From Warburgia ugandensis (lineage: Eukaryota > Streptophyta > Magnoliopsida > Canellales > Canellaceae), in NCBI GenBank assembly GCA_035236585.1, contig CP141130.1:33305501-33369500 (forward strand): a DNA stretch of 64,000 nt, in the 5' to 3' direction. Each line of letters starts with the position of its first letter. Position 1 is the stretch's first letter. The notes beneath the pieces are model-generated. The model was not told the origin of the DNA. It did no database searches and was given only the letters and a program-made list of their open reading frames with translations. Positions 1-10,910 of this stretch are shown one piece after another. The translations under genes were made by a program, and so were the position numbers.

Positions 1-2142
1 TTAAAATACTTTTATAAGAGACAATGCAATGCAGTGAAAGAATCTTTTATTTTAAATTCATTTTGAAAACCCCGAGTGTCATTTACATCAAAGAGAACAA
101 TTTTTTTTTTTTAAACTAAGACAAAAATTTATGAGTCCCAGATCTAGCCAATCACAGCACATAGTCCAATTGTAATAATTACATATACATTTCCAAAGGA
201 TAAGTGATGTACTTACATTCATACTTATCTTTATCTTCACTCTCTTGATCATAGCACTACATTTTCTAATGCTTCTTCTAATCATGTTGGAGCTGATCTG
301 TAAAAATAATATATTTGGTTGAGTATTTAACATACTTAGTAGGTGATCTGAAATTACTAATTTGAAAGCACAGTATGCAAAATGGATAAAATCAAGAAGG
401 GTTTTTTAGGTAATAAAATCATGCAATCATCTTAAATACATGTGAGTATTCATGTATAAATCATTTTCACATGTGTTTCAAGTAATAAAATTTCCAACAA
501 AATCAATGGATCAATAGTAATATAAACATTACTATGGCAATTTTTATGCATGTGGGTATCTCGACAAACACATTAGCCAACTAGTCACGAGTACTCGTCT
601 AAGAACATCTCAATGCACCATGTATGGTGATAATAAAATAGAAATCATAGGGCCCATTATGCTCATGACTAGACCTATCTGAAATCATGTATCTCCAGTA
701 TGTAGAGACCAGCCACCACAGCATCCATGGTTGACTGTGGATAAGTCTCAAAAAGGGTGTTGTGAACACCTCCACTATAGTCCTAGTACCATAGCAGTTG
801 AGAAAGAGACAAGTGCCACTTTGGGCAATGCTACCTACCACCTTTGGTGGTTAGAGGCCAGGAGGCCAACTCCATGCACAAACAACTTCTTAGCATAGTG
901 CCCACTAGGGTCACTAGTCTACATAGATAAATATTGTGTGTTCCAATTTTTAAGCATTTAACACATGCTAAATCATGTAATTTATGTAATCCTATTTCAA
1001 AACATACAATAAAGCATATATAAAACTATTTTGTCATTCAAGAGTAAAACTGGGCTATGAAAGATATAAGCAGTAACATTTTCAATCAAGATCATAAATC
1101 ATGAGAATAATTTGCATGCTCATAATAAGAATACCATATCATAATAACATTTCAAATTCATACCAAACACGGAATAATTTCAAGTAAATCGTTTATGTTT
1201 TGGAATTCAGTTGAAAACTTCGCAGCATCAGACTACCTACCTTAAGGATGTCACTTAGGTGTTATTCACACTTCTCTTCAATTCGAATCATGGATCTCTT
1301 CAAGGCCTTTGTGGGTTCATGGATATAATTTAAGAGTAAGGATCCATGTATTATTTTCTACTCTCTATCGATCATTAATTAGATTTACAGATCAATAGCC
1401 CAGATTATCGATCTAAGCTCTAATCCTATCTATCAATGTCCATTGTGTCATCTATAGTTCACTCCTCTTATATCAAGATTGATTTTTGTATAGATCTACC
1501 ATTTCATACCATAGATCAATAATAAGAGGTTATATTAATAGGCCTTCACCCCTGGATTGACATTTAGAACATATACTTAAAGATCCTAAATAATGTACGG
1601 TTGGATCTATCTTATTGGCTCACCGATCATTGATCAATGTCCTAATAGGTCTAATAGAACCTTAATCCATCATAGATCACACCTCCATGGAAGATAATTA
1701 AGGTGTCAATTCTATTAAATTGAGATCCATTACACTTCAACGGTTAGATCCATCCCTTTTGGTTACAGATCATTGCTTAGCACATTCTCAAACAAGATAT
1801 TACTTAAGGATTCAACATTTAATGGTTAGATTGCCCTCAATAACATTTATGTCATCAAGATCTAACAAATGAATAGTCAAGTCTTGTAGATCGCCTATTG
1901 TGATTCTTAAATCAAGATCATAATTGATTTGAATTGTTGGATCTATGATTTAAGGGTTAATGTCCTTAATACAAGGTTGATCTAGGAATATTGATCTATT
2001 AAATCATCCAATGGATCATTTCATGAAGTCTGATCATCATTAATCTTCTATATCTATGAGATTCCTACGGTTTCTAAGTCATAATAAGTGAAAAATTTTC
2101 TCTAATCATAAATTTTGTTATATATTTAGGTTTGTGTCGTCA
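1..2142 (-). mobile_element. LTR 'G' (left part) of an old Ty3/gypsy-type element, split by element A
   Basis: This stretch follows the same order of landmarks as the LTRs of elements A, B and F: an early block ending in a 'ccccgagtgtcattt' motif, a 'cacagcacatagtccaa' block near 155, a 'gagtat...atactta' inverted motif near 320, and a 'gaccagccaccacagc' block near 708-725. Its closest relative in the window is the LTR at 55788-56954. By comparison with that copy, the LTR should begin roughly 65-70 bases before the window. It is interrupted after 2142 by element A and resumes at 9230. No coding sequence is seen; the short minus-strand frames at 88-333 and 599-841 match nothing. Orientation is inferred from similarity to the other minus-strand LTRs. 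Confidence 0.55.
2138..2142. repeat. 5-bp target site duplication, left of element A (CGTCA)
   Basis: CGTCA lies directly before the LTR end TGTGACGACC and is repeated exactly at 9225-9229, directly after the other outer LTR end. Five bases is the usual duplication length for Ty3/gypsy integrases. Confidence 0.85.
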
Positions 2143-3162
2143 TGTGACGACCTAGGTTTTCCCATGCATTTTTAAATGCAATATCTAATTCTTAAGGCGG
2201 GATGCATCCCTGTTTGAAAACCATGCAATGCACGCGCACCCGAAGGCCGCACCTGGGACAGTGTACGCACTGTCGTACCCCTGGAACTTGTCCCAGGGAC
2301 CCAGTCCTAGGCGCAGGTGAAGCATGGCGTCCTTGGGACGCCTGGTTCGTACAAGGCCGGCTGAACTGGCTTGGAGCATTTTCCAGCCAGGAAACTCGGC
2401 TGGAAAACGGCTGGGAAGAGACCAGATCCGGCATGGATCTTGGCCTAGGGGAAGCAAAATGGAGAGAAGGTAAGGAGGAGCTTACCTGGCAGCTGGAGAT
2501 GGCGCTCCTCCCACCTGGTAGGTTGCTTGCCTAAACCCTTGGTGTTGGAAAACACGAAGAAGGGGGAAACCCCATTACCAAGACTGGAAAGAAGAGAGGG
2601 GAATGGGGAGACGGGAATGGCCGGCCTGACTTGGGCCTGGCCATTGCCAGAAAACTCAAGGAGACAAGTTTGAGAAGGGTTTCCAGTTTTTGCCAGAAAC
2701 CCAAGTCCCAAAATCGTCGGAAAGCGTGTTTTTGGAGAGGGGAATATGGGGCTTTTATAGAGGGGAGAAGGCAGTGCCCCTCAATGGCGGTGCCGCCATG
2801 GCGGTGGCAGATTTCTCTGGAAAAATCAGGATTTTAGGGTTTCTAGAGAAATCTGAGGAGGAAGACGACAGGGTGTGCTGTTATCAAAACAACCCCCTGC
2901 GTTTTTGGTCTTTTTCATTTTTCTGTTTAAATTCCAAAACTGCCCCTGATCTTTAAACGACTGTAACTTCTTCATACGAACTCCGTTTTGGGTGATTTTT
3001 GAGGCGTTCGATTCCATTTTTCGAGTAGAATCTAATGGTACCAAGTTTCCTTATAAATTCCTTCGTTTACTATTTTAAATAAAGTAAAATATTTAACTCA
3101 GTTCATTTCCTATGGAATGTCCAATTTTTGTTAAAAATAGCATAAATTACTTGGGTGTTACA
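2143..3162 (-). mobile_element. 3' LTR of element A, internally deleted
   Basis: It starts TGTGACGACC and ends GTTACA in window orientation, so it has TG...CA ends on the minus strand. At about 1.02 kb it is far shorter than its 2.66-kb partner. The first ~90 bases match the start of the partner, then the sequence jumps near 2230 to the region equivalent to about 8300. About 1.64 kb is therefore missing, including the block carrying the 'gagtata' inverted motif. The rest matches 8300-9224 collinearly. The ORFs at 2185-2534 sit in this GC-rich block, recur broken in the other LTR copies and are not genes. Confidence 0.85.
2752..2760 (-). promoter_or_regulatory. TATA box in 3' LTR of element A
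   Basis: The minus strand reads CTATAAAAG, followed by a C-rich run. It is conserved at the same LTR position in the 5' LTR (8816-8824) and in element B. Confidence 0.55.
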
Positions 3163-3180
3163 TTATTACCCCCTTAAAAG
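3163..3180 (-). other. Polypurine tract of element A
   Basis: Directly inside the 3' LTR end the minus strand reads CTTTTAAGGGGG followed by TAATAA. This is the priming site for plus-strand DNA synthesis. The adjoining bases resemble the end of a Tekay-type pol gene ('...FEDKIL' in one frame), which hints at descent from an autonomous element. Confidence 0.75.
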
Positions 3181-6100
3181 AATTTTGTCCTCGAAATTCC
3201 ATAAATTATCATCTTCAAGGTATTTTGTCTCTTAGATAACTTCTTGGTGAATGCATTCTCCCCTTAGGAATCAAATCTAGGCTCATCCTCAATTTATCAT
3301 TTTTATTGTTCCTTCAATAAGGCCTTACCTATAAGGGCTGCTTTCGCTGCGTACTCTGATGCATGCTCTCATACATGCTAGTTTAACAATACCGGTTTCT
3401 AGTGGTAATTCATCTGTCTCGAAATCCTTAGATGCCTATACTTTTCTCATTGTGTATAGGATAGTCTCCTCGTAGGATCATGCTTCTTTATTCATGTATA
3501 AATTACTCCATACTTCTTTGAGATCATATGATCTTATTTCTCATAGTCCTTTTTGAATAGAAGGAATAGTTTCGTTTTTCCTCTTGTCTTCCATCTAATG
3601 ATCTTCTTCATCATCCACGTCTCCTTTTAATGGTTGGTTGTATGTCATTAGTAAGTGTCCAACAAAAGAGGTTACCTTCTGTCTAACTTTGCTTCTTATC
3701 TTTTACCTTTGTCCCCAAGATACTCCACTAGCTAATATGGTGTTATGTGCTCTACAGCCAAACCCTTGATTAACTTTGAATGACTTGATTCCTTGACCAA
3801 AATTACATTCAAAATAAAATCATGAAAGTCAATTAGTGGCATCTTCCATCGAGGACCTTATTATATACTGAAAGTAAAATGTCCTAACTCTATATCCAGT
3901 CTCATTACTATTGAATTCATTAAACGCTTTTCTCTGTGAAGATTTTATCCAAACTCATGTCAAATGTTAATGGTCGATTCATCATCATGGGTCACATGTT
4001 TTCGCCCAGAAGCCTATCTCACTATTCACATCAATTTGTCATTAGGATTTCCAATAATGTTCCCATTTATGCGAAGCAAAAAGTCTCTTATTCATAACCG
4101 AGTACCCTTATTAGGTCATGGTTGAATCCTTTGTCATCATCCTCTTTGTCCTTTCTTAGCTTGATGGTTTTCTTCGTAACCTTTCAGTCCAAAAGTTCTA
4201 TACTCAATCCAGTAGGGCTAGTCCTTAGGAAATTCCTTCAATTGATTTTTGTACTTGGTATATGCTCATAACAACTAAGTATTTGTCTAAAGGCAATGTA
4301 ACATTAAATCTTCACCTTATAGTGTGCTAGCCATCTCACCTTTTCTCCTTCCATCCCTTATGTCAATATATTGTGCAATCTTTTATCAAGGCTTTATTGT
4401 CGATCATGCAGTCTATATTGTCAGGAGGTATCCTCATAAGTAGTGATTTTCTCAATTCCTCAAAATTTATCCTTCAAGTGCCTCCACATACTTAGCTTTA
4501 ATAGCAGTTCTCGTTCAATAGCTACTACATCAAGTTATGCTGAAGCTGTTAAATCATTAAATTTGAAAAAAAACACTCAGGTAAGCATGGAACATTTTCG
4601 TAGACATATAGAAAGACTTTATTTGATTACCTATTGATCTCTTTCCAGATATATCTATGTCATAAGCTCAAGGGTCTCTAAAGTGATCGGTACTTATCTA
4701 CCTTTCTTTTCAATCCATGTCAGCAGTATTTTTCAAACTTAAAGTAATTTCTTCACCTTGTCATGGTAGCCATTAAGGTTTGAAAAATCTTTCATATTGG
4801 TTTAGATCACTTCTTATTTTTGCTCCTATCTCAGTCACTACTGTCCTCATCAATTGACCTCATACCCTCAAATGACTTAGTCTAGCAAGTAACTTCTTTT
4901 AGGAAAAACTCATGTCCAAATACTTATGATATCCTTCTGAGTATATAACTTTAACTACTAACTCATAGATACTAACATACTTGATTAATTAGGATGGGAT
5001 ACCTTTATTTAGTCAACAGTACTCTAAAGGTAATGACTAAATAATGGTCTTAAGATTTTTGCTCTTCCAATCTATGATAGCAAGGCTTCAATTTGATCCT
5101 TGATGGTACCCTACTTGCTAAATGGACAAGTCACTGTCCCGGCTTAATTCTTTTTTCAATATATTTTATTGGCAAGGTGGGATATCACCAAATTTTCCTT
5201 TTTATGGATTATATCCATTGGTGTTCCCCATAAGCTAATGGATCTGATAAGAATCTAATTGATATCAAACCCTTTGTAGAATTTAATTTCTAGTTGGTCC
5301 CCATTCCTCTTCAAAAATTTCTTGTCGCATAATCTCCTGAAATTAGATACTCTACTCAAAATCTTAAACCCCCTATGCTTTGTCTCTTTTATACTCTTTT
5401 AAAATAAGATCACCAACTCATCTAGTATTATTCCTTTGCATTTGTTTGATCTACCTTCTTATAGGATTCAAGATGATAGAATTGTATGTATCTTCATAGA
5501 GTCATGATCTTCTTCTTTTGACTATTCAATATTCATCGAATACTTATAGTTATCTCTTTCTCTCTTTTCTTCAAAATCCTCATTTAGTCTACCTGGATCA
5601 ATGTCTCTATGTACTTTGTTGCATATAATTGATACTGCATCCACTCCTTTACTTAACAGATATGATAAACTAAATGCTTCTAAGAAATTGAAATCCTCAA
5701 TTGCCTATATCCTCAATAAAATTCATACAATGTCTTTAATAATGGCATTGACTTTTTGATCATGCTATACTTTTCTTACAAGTTCATGTTAGGATTAATC
5801 TATTATCCCTAGTATTATCATCAAAATCTTTTGCTAACTCAGTCGAATTCATTTCCTTATCATATTCGTGTTATGTTTCTCTTATTCACACGATATGTGA
5901 CTTGTATACATCTTCTGATTTGCTCCATAATACTCAGGTAGTTATTATTCGATAGCACTTCACTCTTCATAAGACTCTAATTAAGGTATCCAAAATTTGA
6001 ACTAAGTCTTTCAGGATCCATACCTTTGTGATTTAGTATGAGTCACAGTTATCCCCTAGTATCATCTTGTATGCTCATCCTCATCAAAATCTTCTCAAAG

Positions 6101-6547
6101 TCTGTCTTTTACATCCCCTATCATACTCATATCATATCCTTGTGATAGTGTACTCATATTCTGATATTCTTTATGATGGTAAGATAGCCATCTAGGTTCT
6201 TCGATGTTCTTATCTTTGGTGAGGTTGATCTTTTACAGGTCAGAACTATCTACTAACAAGTCCACTAACATCTTCATTCATCATTCTCATCATAATCTAA
6301 TTTATATATGGGTTTCCCTGTTTGACCACTGTACAACAATCCTTATTGATAAGATTTAAGCCATCCAATATCTAAGTATTTGTTAGGCCCATCTCCTTTT
6401 TCATCTATTGGTTTATGGTGAAATGCCTTGAGCATTAATATTGTAATCCTCAAATAGAAGTAGGTCATCTCTACTACTTCTTCTTGATTTTCTCTATTGT
6501 CTATGACCCTTGGACATGTTGGACTGGTTATGAAAGGATAAAACCTG
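3181..6547 (-). mobile_element. Non-coding interior of element A
   Basis: About 3.4 kb of AT-rich sequence is collinear with 16235-19619 of element B, with scattered substitutions and small indels. The longest open frames (64-72 codons, for example 6343-6561 minus and 4443-4637 plus) are not conserved between the two copies. I see no zinc knuckle, D-S/T-G protease motif, Y/F-x-D-D RT motif, RNase H or integrase signature. Its function is unknown; packaging or replication signals are possible. Distant decay from gag-pol cannot be excluded by eye. Confidence 0.7.
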
Positions 6548-6560
6548 GGCTCTGATACCA
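6548..6560 (-). other. Primer-binding site of element A (initiator Met-tRNA type)
   Basis: The minus strand reads TGGTATCAGAGCC, complementary to the 3' end of plant initiator methionine tRNA, and is separated from the 5' LTR by two bases. The same 13-mer occurs beside the 5' LTRs of elements B, C, D and F. Confidence 0.9.
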
Positions 6561-6584
6561 ACTATGACGACTCGGGTTTTCCCA

Positions 6585-6600
6585 TGCATTTTTAAATGCA
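6585..6600. other. LTR-terminal palindrome TGCATTTTTAAATGCA
   Basis: A 7-bp stem with a 2-base centre lies 22 bp inside the LTR end next to the primer site. Exact copies are at 2165-2180, 13533-13548 and 19657-19672, and a decayed version lies in the LTR at 55788. Confidence 0.6.
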
Positions 6601-6952
6601 ATATCTAATTCCTAAGGTGGGATGCATCCCTATTTGAAAACTATTTTATGAAAACTATGCAATGCAGTGGAAAATCTTTAGTTTTAAACTCATTTTGAAG
6701 TCCCCAAGTGTCATTTGCTTTCACAACCACCAAAGTAGTTTTTCAAAAATTTCAGAAATCATAAATATTTTTCCCCAGGTCTATCCAGTCACAGCACACA
6801 GTCCAACTGTAAATAAATACAAATACATGTCCAAAGGGTAGAGTGTTTACGTACATGTATGATTGTCTCCTTTTGATTTACTTGCTCGTAGCACTAACAT
6901 AGGCGTCTTCTACTCGTGAATAGAACTATCTTGAAAAATGTTAAGGATAGGG

Positions 6953-6971
6953 TGAGTATATACTATACTCA
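6953..6971. other. Inverted repeat (8-bp stem) in the leader part of the 5' LTR of element A
   Basis: TGAGTATA, a 3-base loop, then TATACTCA. Element B has the same motif with one mismatch (TAGACTCA). It occupies the same place in the LTR as the long hairpins of the C, D and F LTRs, about 400 bases from the primer site. Confidence 0.55.
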
Positions 6972-8815
6972 GTAGGAGTCTATCACTACTAGTTTTGCAA
7001 TGCATGCTATGTTTAAAATCATATGCTCTTTAAAACATGTGCATGTTCGAACAACCCTGTTCAATATTGATATTAAAAACCATTGTCGAATCAGAATACT
7101 GACGACTAAAGAATCGCATAATCCAAGTCGAAAGTATCATATTTATCATAAACATAATCATATGCATACTATGCTCAATTGAATCCAACTCATGGATATC
7201 TGGTATGGTATGGTCGACCAACCTCATATCATGCCATATGCAATGCAAGTAAGTCCACGAAACCATAGGGCCCAACTATGCCCATGACCTCGCTTTCGTG
7301 TGGTCCCCAAGTACCTGAGGACACAGCGTCATAGCCTCCATCGACCCAGTGCCATGACACCAGTGGTAGCCCCCTGTACCACATGCAGTCGATGTAGGGA
7401 CATGCCCTTTTTGGGCGTGGTACCCATTCCACCTAGTAGTGGTAGAGGCTGGGAGGCTACCCCAACCTCTCGGCATAGCGCCCACGAGCTTACTAGCCCA
7501 AATCATATACGATCAAACAAGCAAAAACATCTCTTTTCAAAACCTGTCCTCTTTGGGTCCCTCACAACTACTTGGCCCTCACAACTGCCTACCCAGCGTC
7601 TTTTGGTAACCCTCAAGGACATGCAATCTGTCAAAACTCAACAACCACAAATCATGCAATTTATGCAATTATTTGCAAAGCATGTCTATGGATAATGCAT
7701 TTATCATATGTATGCTGAATTAAGTCATGCTAAACAAGTCATATAATTATACTTAAAAGATGCATTTTCAAACAATCATGGCTCTTTTAAAAAGTCTAGT
7801 AGCGATAGAGCACCTACCTCAAAGTCTCCTAGAGTCGCATCCTTCATCACTTCAACCCGTCCCTGGGTTTCGTTTATAAACTCCTGGGTATGAATGGATG
7901 CACAGAGTCCTTATTAATTCCATTCTATTTAGACATTAGATTGCTAGATCTGCCTTTTAGGGTCCATGGTCCTTGCCTAATTCATTGTCAGGCTAGATCC
8001 TATGATGTGGATCTACTTTCCAATAGTTAAACTCTGTAATTTATCCTCTAATCCTAACTTTATAGTCTTATTAGGTCCGTGTGTCCCAGTTCCAGGACAC
8101 TCGTGCATCCTGGTTGAATCGCGACTGCCTTACGTGAGTGCGCGCTTAAAGGCCTTGCCAGGGACTGCGTTTTGCACGTGCACATGCATGCTCAAGCGAC
8201 GCACTATGACGCGCATCCTAGATGGCATCGCACGGACACACCTTTGGTGTAGCATGGCGTGTCTTAGCTCTCAGGGCACCCCGTGCCCCATGTCACGCCC
8301 GCACCCGAAGGCTGCACCTGGGATAATGTACGCACTGTCGTACGCCTGGAACCCGTCCCAAGGACCCAATCCTAGGCGCAGGTGAAGCATGGCGTCCTTG
8401 GGATGCCTAGTTCTTACAAGGCTATCTGAACCAGCTTGGAGAGTTTCTGGCCCGGAAACCCGGCTGGAAAACGGCTGGGAAGAGACCAGATCCGGCATGG
8501 ATCTTGGCTTGGGGGAAGCAAAACGGATAGAAGGCAAGGAGGGGCTTACCTGGCAGCCGGAGATGGTGCTCCTCCCACCTGGTAGGTTGCCTGCCTAAAC
8601 CCTTGGTGCTGGAAAACTAGAAGAAGGGGGAAACCCCATTGCCAAGACCGAAAAGAAGAGAGGGGAATGGGGAGACAAGAATGGCTGGCCTGACTTGGGC
8701 CTGGCCATTGCCGAAAAGCTCAGGGAGATGAGTTTGAGACAGGTTTTCAGTTTTTACCGGAAACCTAAGTCCCAAAATCGCCGAAAACTGTGTTTTTGGA
8801 GAGGGGGATATGGGG

Positions 8816-8824
8816 CTTTTATAG
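8816..8824 (-). promoter_or_regulatory. TATA box of element A 5' LTR
   Basis: The minus strand reads CTATAAAAG about 400 bp inside the LTR's upstream end, within a GC-rich promoter-like block. Transcription would start some 30 bases downstream (lower coordinates), giving a leader of roughly 2.2 kb before the primer site. Confidence 0.6.
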
Positions 8825-9224
8825 AGGGGAGAAGGTGGTGCCCCTCAATGGCGGTGCCGCCATCGTGGTGGCAGATTTCTCTAGAAAAATCAGGATTTGA
8901 GGGTTTCCAGAGAAATCTAAGGAGGAAGACGACAAGGGGCCCCATTATCAAAATGGCCCCCTGCGTTTTTTGTCTTTTCGTTTTTCTTTTTAAATTCCAG
9001 AACTACCCCTGATCTTTAAATGGCCGTAACTTCTTCATACAAACTCCGTTTTGGGTGATCTTTGAGTCGTTGGATTCCATTTTTCAAATAGAATCTAATG
9101 GTACCAAGTTTCCTTATAAATTCTTTTGTTTACTATTTTAAATAAGTAAAACATTTAACTCAGTTCATTTCCTATAGAATGTCCAATTTTATTTAAAAAT
9201 AGCATAAATTGCTCGGGTGTTACA

Positions 9225-9229
9225 CGTCA
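9225..9229. repeat. 5-bp target site duplication, right of element A (CGTCA)
   Basis: Exact match to 2138-2142, directly after the LTR end TTACA at 9224. Confidence 0.85.
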
Positions 9230-10246
9230 ATACAATTCTAACAAACCTTTCTAATCATGAATTGGGCTTATATAGCCTTCTAAATTTTAGTTTTCATGTT
9301 TTAGATCAAGTCAATGGTCTAGATTCAATTTTTGGTCCCAAAATGCGACAAGACAGGGCCCTCGTGTCATGATTCCCAGGATGCAAAAGCGTCCTAGTTG
9401 AACCAAGACCTCTCACGCATGCACGCACATGTGCAAGAACACTTTAAAATTGCATGTCTCTGTCACGCATCACTGGGAGGTGTCTCGGGTGCAGACCGGA
9501 CTAATAGATTGAGATAGTCTGAAGTGGACCATCTGATCAGCCCCACCTTCGATCAACGCCTCAAATCATTAAAAATTCACTCTTTTTATAGACCCAGGGA
9601 TTTTCGGGTCTCATAATCTCATCAAACAGCTCAGATCTTCCATCTGAGTTGTCCTCAATGGTGCATCCATCTTAATCCACCAGTTCTGTTTCACTAGTGA
9701 TTTGCCGATCGGTGAGACTAGATCCAATCTGAATTTAAGAGGAAAATGGCAAACAATATGGGAACAGGGTGAAAAGAAAGGGGGATTTACCTAACTAGAG
9801 TCAGAGAGGGGAAACTGGGGTTTTTTGGTGAGTGCAGGTTCCTTTGTGCCTGCCAAGTTGCAGGAGGGGGAGGAGAAGAAGATGCAATAGGAGAGGATGT
9901 GATGGAGGAGGGTGCGATTACGGGGGGGGGGAGGGGCTGTTGTCAAAAACTACCCCTTCTAATTCTGACCATTTCTAATTTTGAAATGAATCAGTATATT
10001 ATTTATGAAATTATCAAAATACCCTTATACTTAAAAGTCCGTAACTTTCTCATTTGAACTCTGTTTTCAGTGTTCTTTATGTTATTGGATTCCTTTTTTC
10101 AAGTAGAATCTAATTATGAGGATATTTCCCACAAATTTGATTTCTATAAATTATCACATCTAAAATTCAAATTTTATAAAACATTCATCCTTCTATTCCA
10201 TCCAATTTTCCAAAATAAATTAGGATTTAAAAATTTGAGTAGTTAT
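9230..10246 (-). mobile_element. LTR 'G' (right part), continuing from 2142
   Basis: The sequence resumes the older LTR interrupted by element A. Block order agrees with other LTRs here: a CpG-containing stretch at 9340-9480, a 'cagctcagatcttccatctgag' type block near 9625-9655 shared with the LTR at 32951-37694 (near 36490), and a 'gtaacttcttcatacgaactc'-like block near 10040, followed by 'ttggattc...caagtagaatctaa'. The right edge is uncertain: around 10236-10252 a decayed counterpart of the usual 'ggtgttacattattacccc' end can be aligned. A run of nine G starts near 9921. Confidence 0.45.
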
Positions 10247-10910
10247 AGATTGTTATTGCCTACCTTCTATTTCCTTTATAAATGAGAAATATTGTAACTA
10301 TTCACATGGCCATGAGTGATTCATACTTATTGATTCAATGAAGTGATTTGGAGTTTTTGGTTAATACATATTTCTTTTAGCTAGAGACCTTAGTTTAATC
10401 ATTTATTAACTATATCTAAGGTTTAATCATCAGTAAAAGGAGCCATTGAGGCCACCCACTATTGCACCCTTAGTTACTGTTGCACCAATTGAACCAGTAC
10501 TACCTATTTATGTTATTTTTCATCATAAATTTGAATGTATTCATTTATCAATATTAATTAATTCTAAAACTTTTATAGCTATTGTGTAATGTGCATGTTG
10601 AAGTTCCACCTAACATGCCTTAATCCCTGAAGTTGCTTTTTGGACTCACCAACGAATATAAGGCAATCAACCCCATACAAATCAAGTTGGGAGTGCTTTC
10701 CGATTTCTTTGTTGAGTGTCACTTATGACAGAGGACCTATTATGAGTTTGCCAATGGGATCAACTAAAGTACCCCTCACATTGTCTCCTACAAGGGGTAT
10801 ATACAAATATCTACTTCTATAATACTTGACATTATATGTTATTTTTTCATAATAAGTAATAATTATTTCTTTTATGCAACTACTTGAATGATGCAATGAG
10901 CCTTTTTTAG
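10247..10910. other. Unassigned AT-rich stretch upstream of the CACTA protease remnant
   Basis: No confident feature. It may hold earlier exons of the CACTA protease gene or decayed interior of the element that owns LTR G. A plus-strand frame at 10640-10822 matches nothing I recognise. No CACTA-type 5' terminus (CACTACTA...) was found here, so the DNA transposon appears truncated at its 5' side. Confidence 0.3.

Larger units (their letters stand above)
2143..9224 (-). mobile_element. Element A: non-autonomous LTR retrotransposon (LARD-like), complete insertion
   Basis: The element reads on the minus strand: 5' LTR 6563-9224, primer-binding site 6548-6560, a non-coding interior of about 3.4 kb, a polypurine tract at 3163-3180, and a shortened 3' LTR at 2143-3162. 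Flanking CGTCA duplications define the insertion. The interior is collinear with that of element B, yet neither copy shows gag, protease, RT, RNase H or integrase motifs in any frame. A long LTR pair with a conserved coding-free interior fits a large retrotransposon derivative mobilised in trans. The Met-type primer site and LTR ends resemble Tekay-like chromoviruses, so a Tekay-like autonomous partner is the inference. The host sequence is the older LTR G. Confidence 0.8.
6563..9224 (-). mobile_element. 5' LTR of element A
   Basis: This 2,662-bp LTR is bounded by the primer-site spacer on the left and the CGTCA duplication on the right. In window orientation it starts TATGACGACT (a decayed TGTGACGACC) and ends GGGTGTTACA. 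It carries a TATA box near 8820, two GC-rich, CpG-rich blocks (about 7240-7480 and 8080-8620), an inverted motif TGAGTATA-tac-TATACTCA at 6953-6971, and the terminal palindrome at 6585-6600. The reading frames at 7276-7695 and 8002-8598 lie in these GC-rich blocks and are not preserved in other LTR copies. Confidence 0.88.

Noticed and set aside
7276-7695. Overlapping frames up to 131 codons on both strands
   Set aside because: They lie in the GC-rich block of the element A 5' LTR. The matching LTR blocks at 14140-14420 and 20260-20710 have different, broken frames, so the openness reflects composition.
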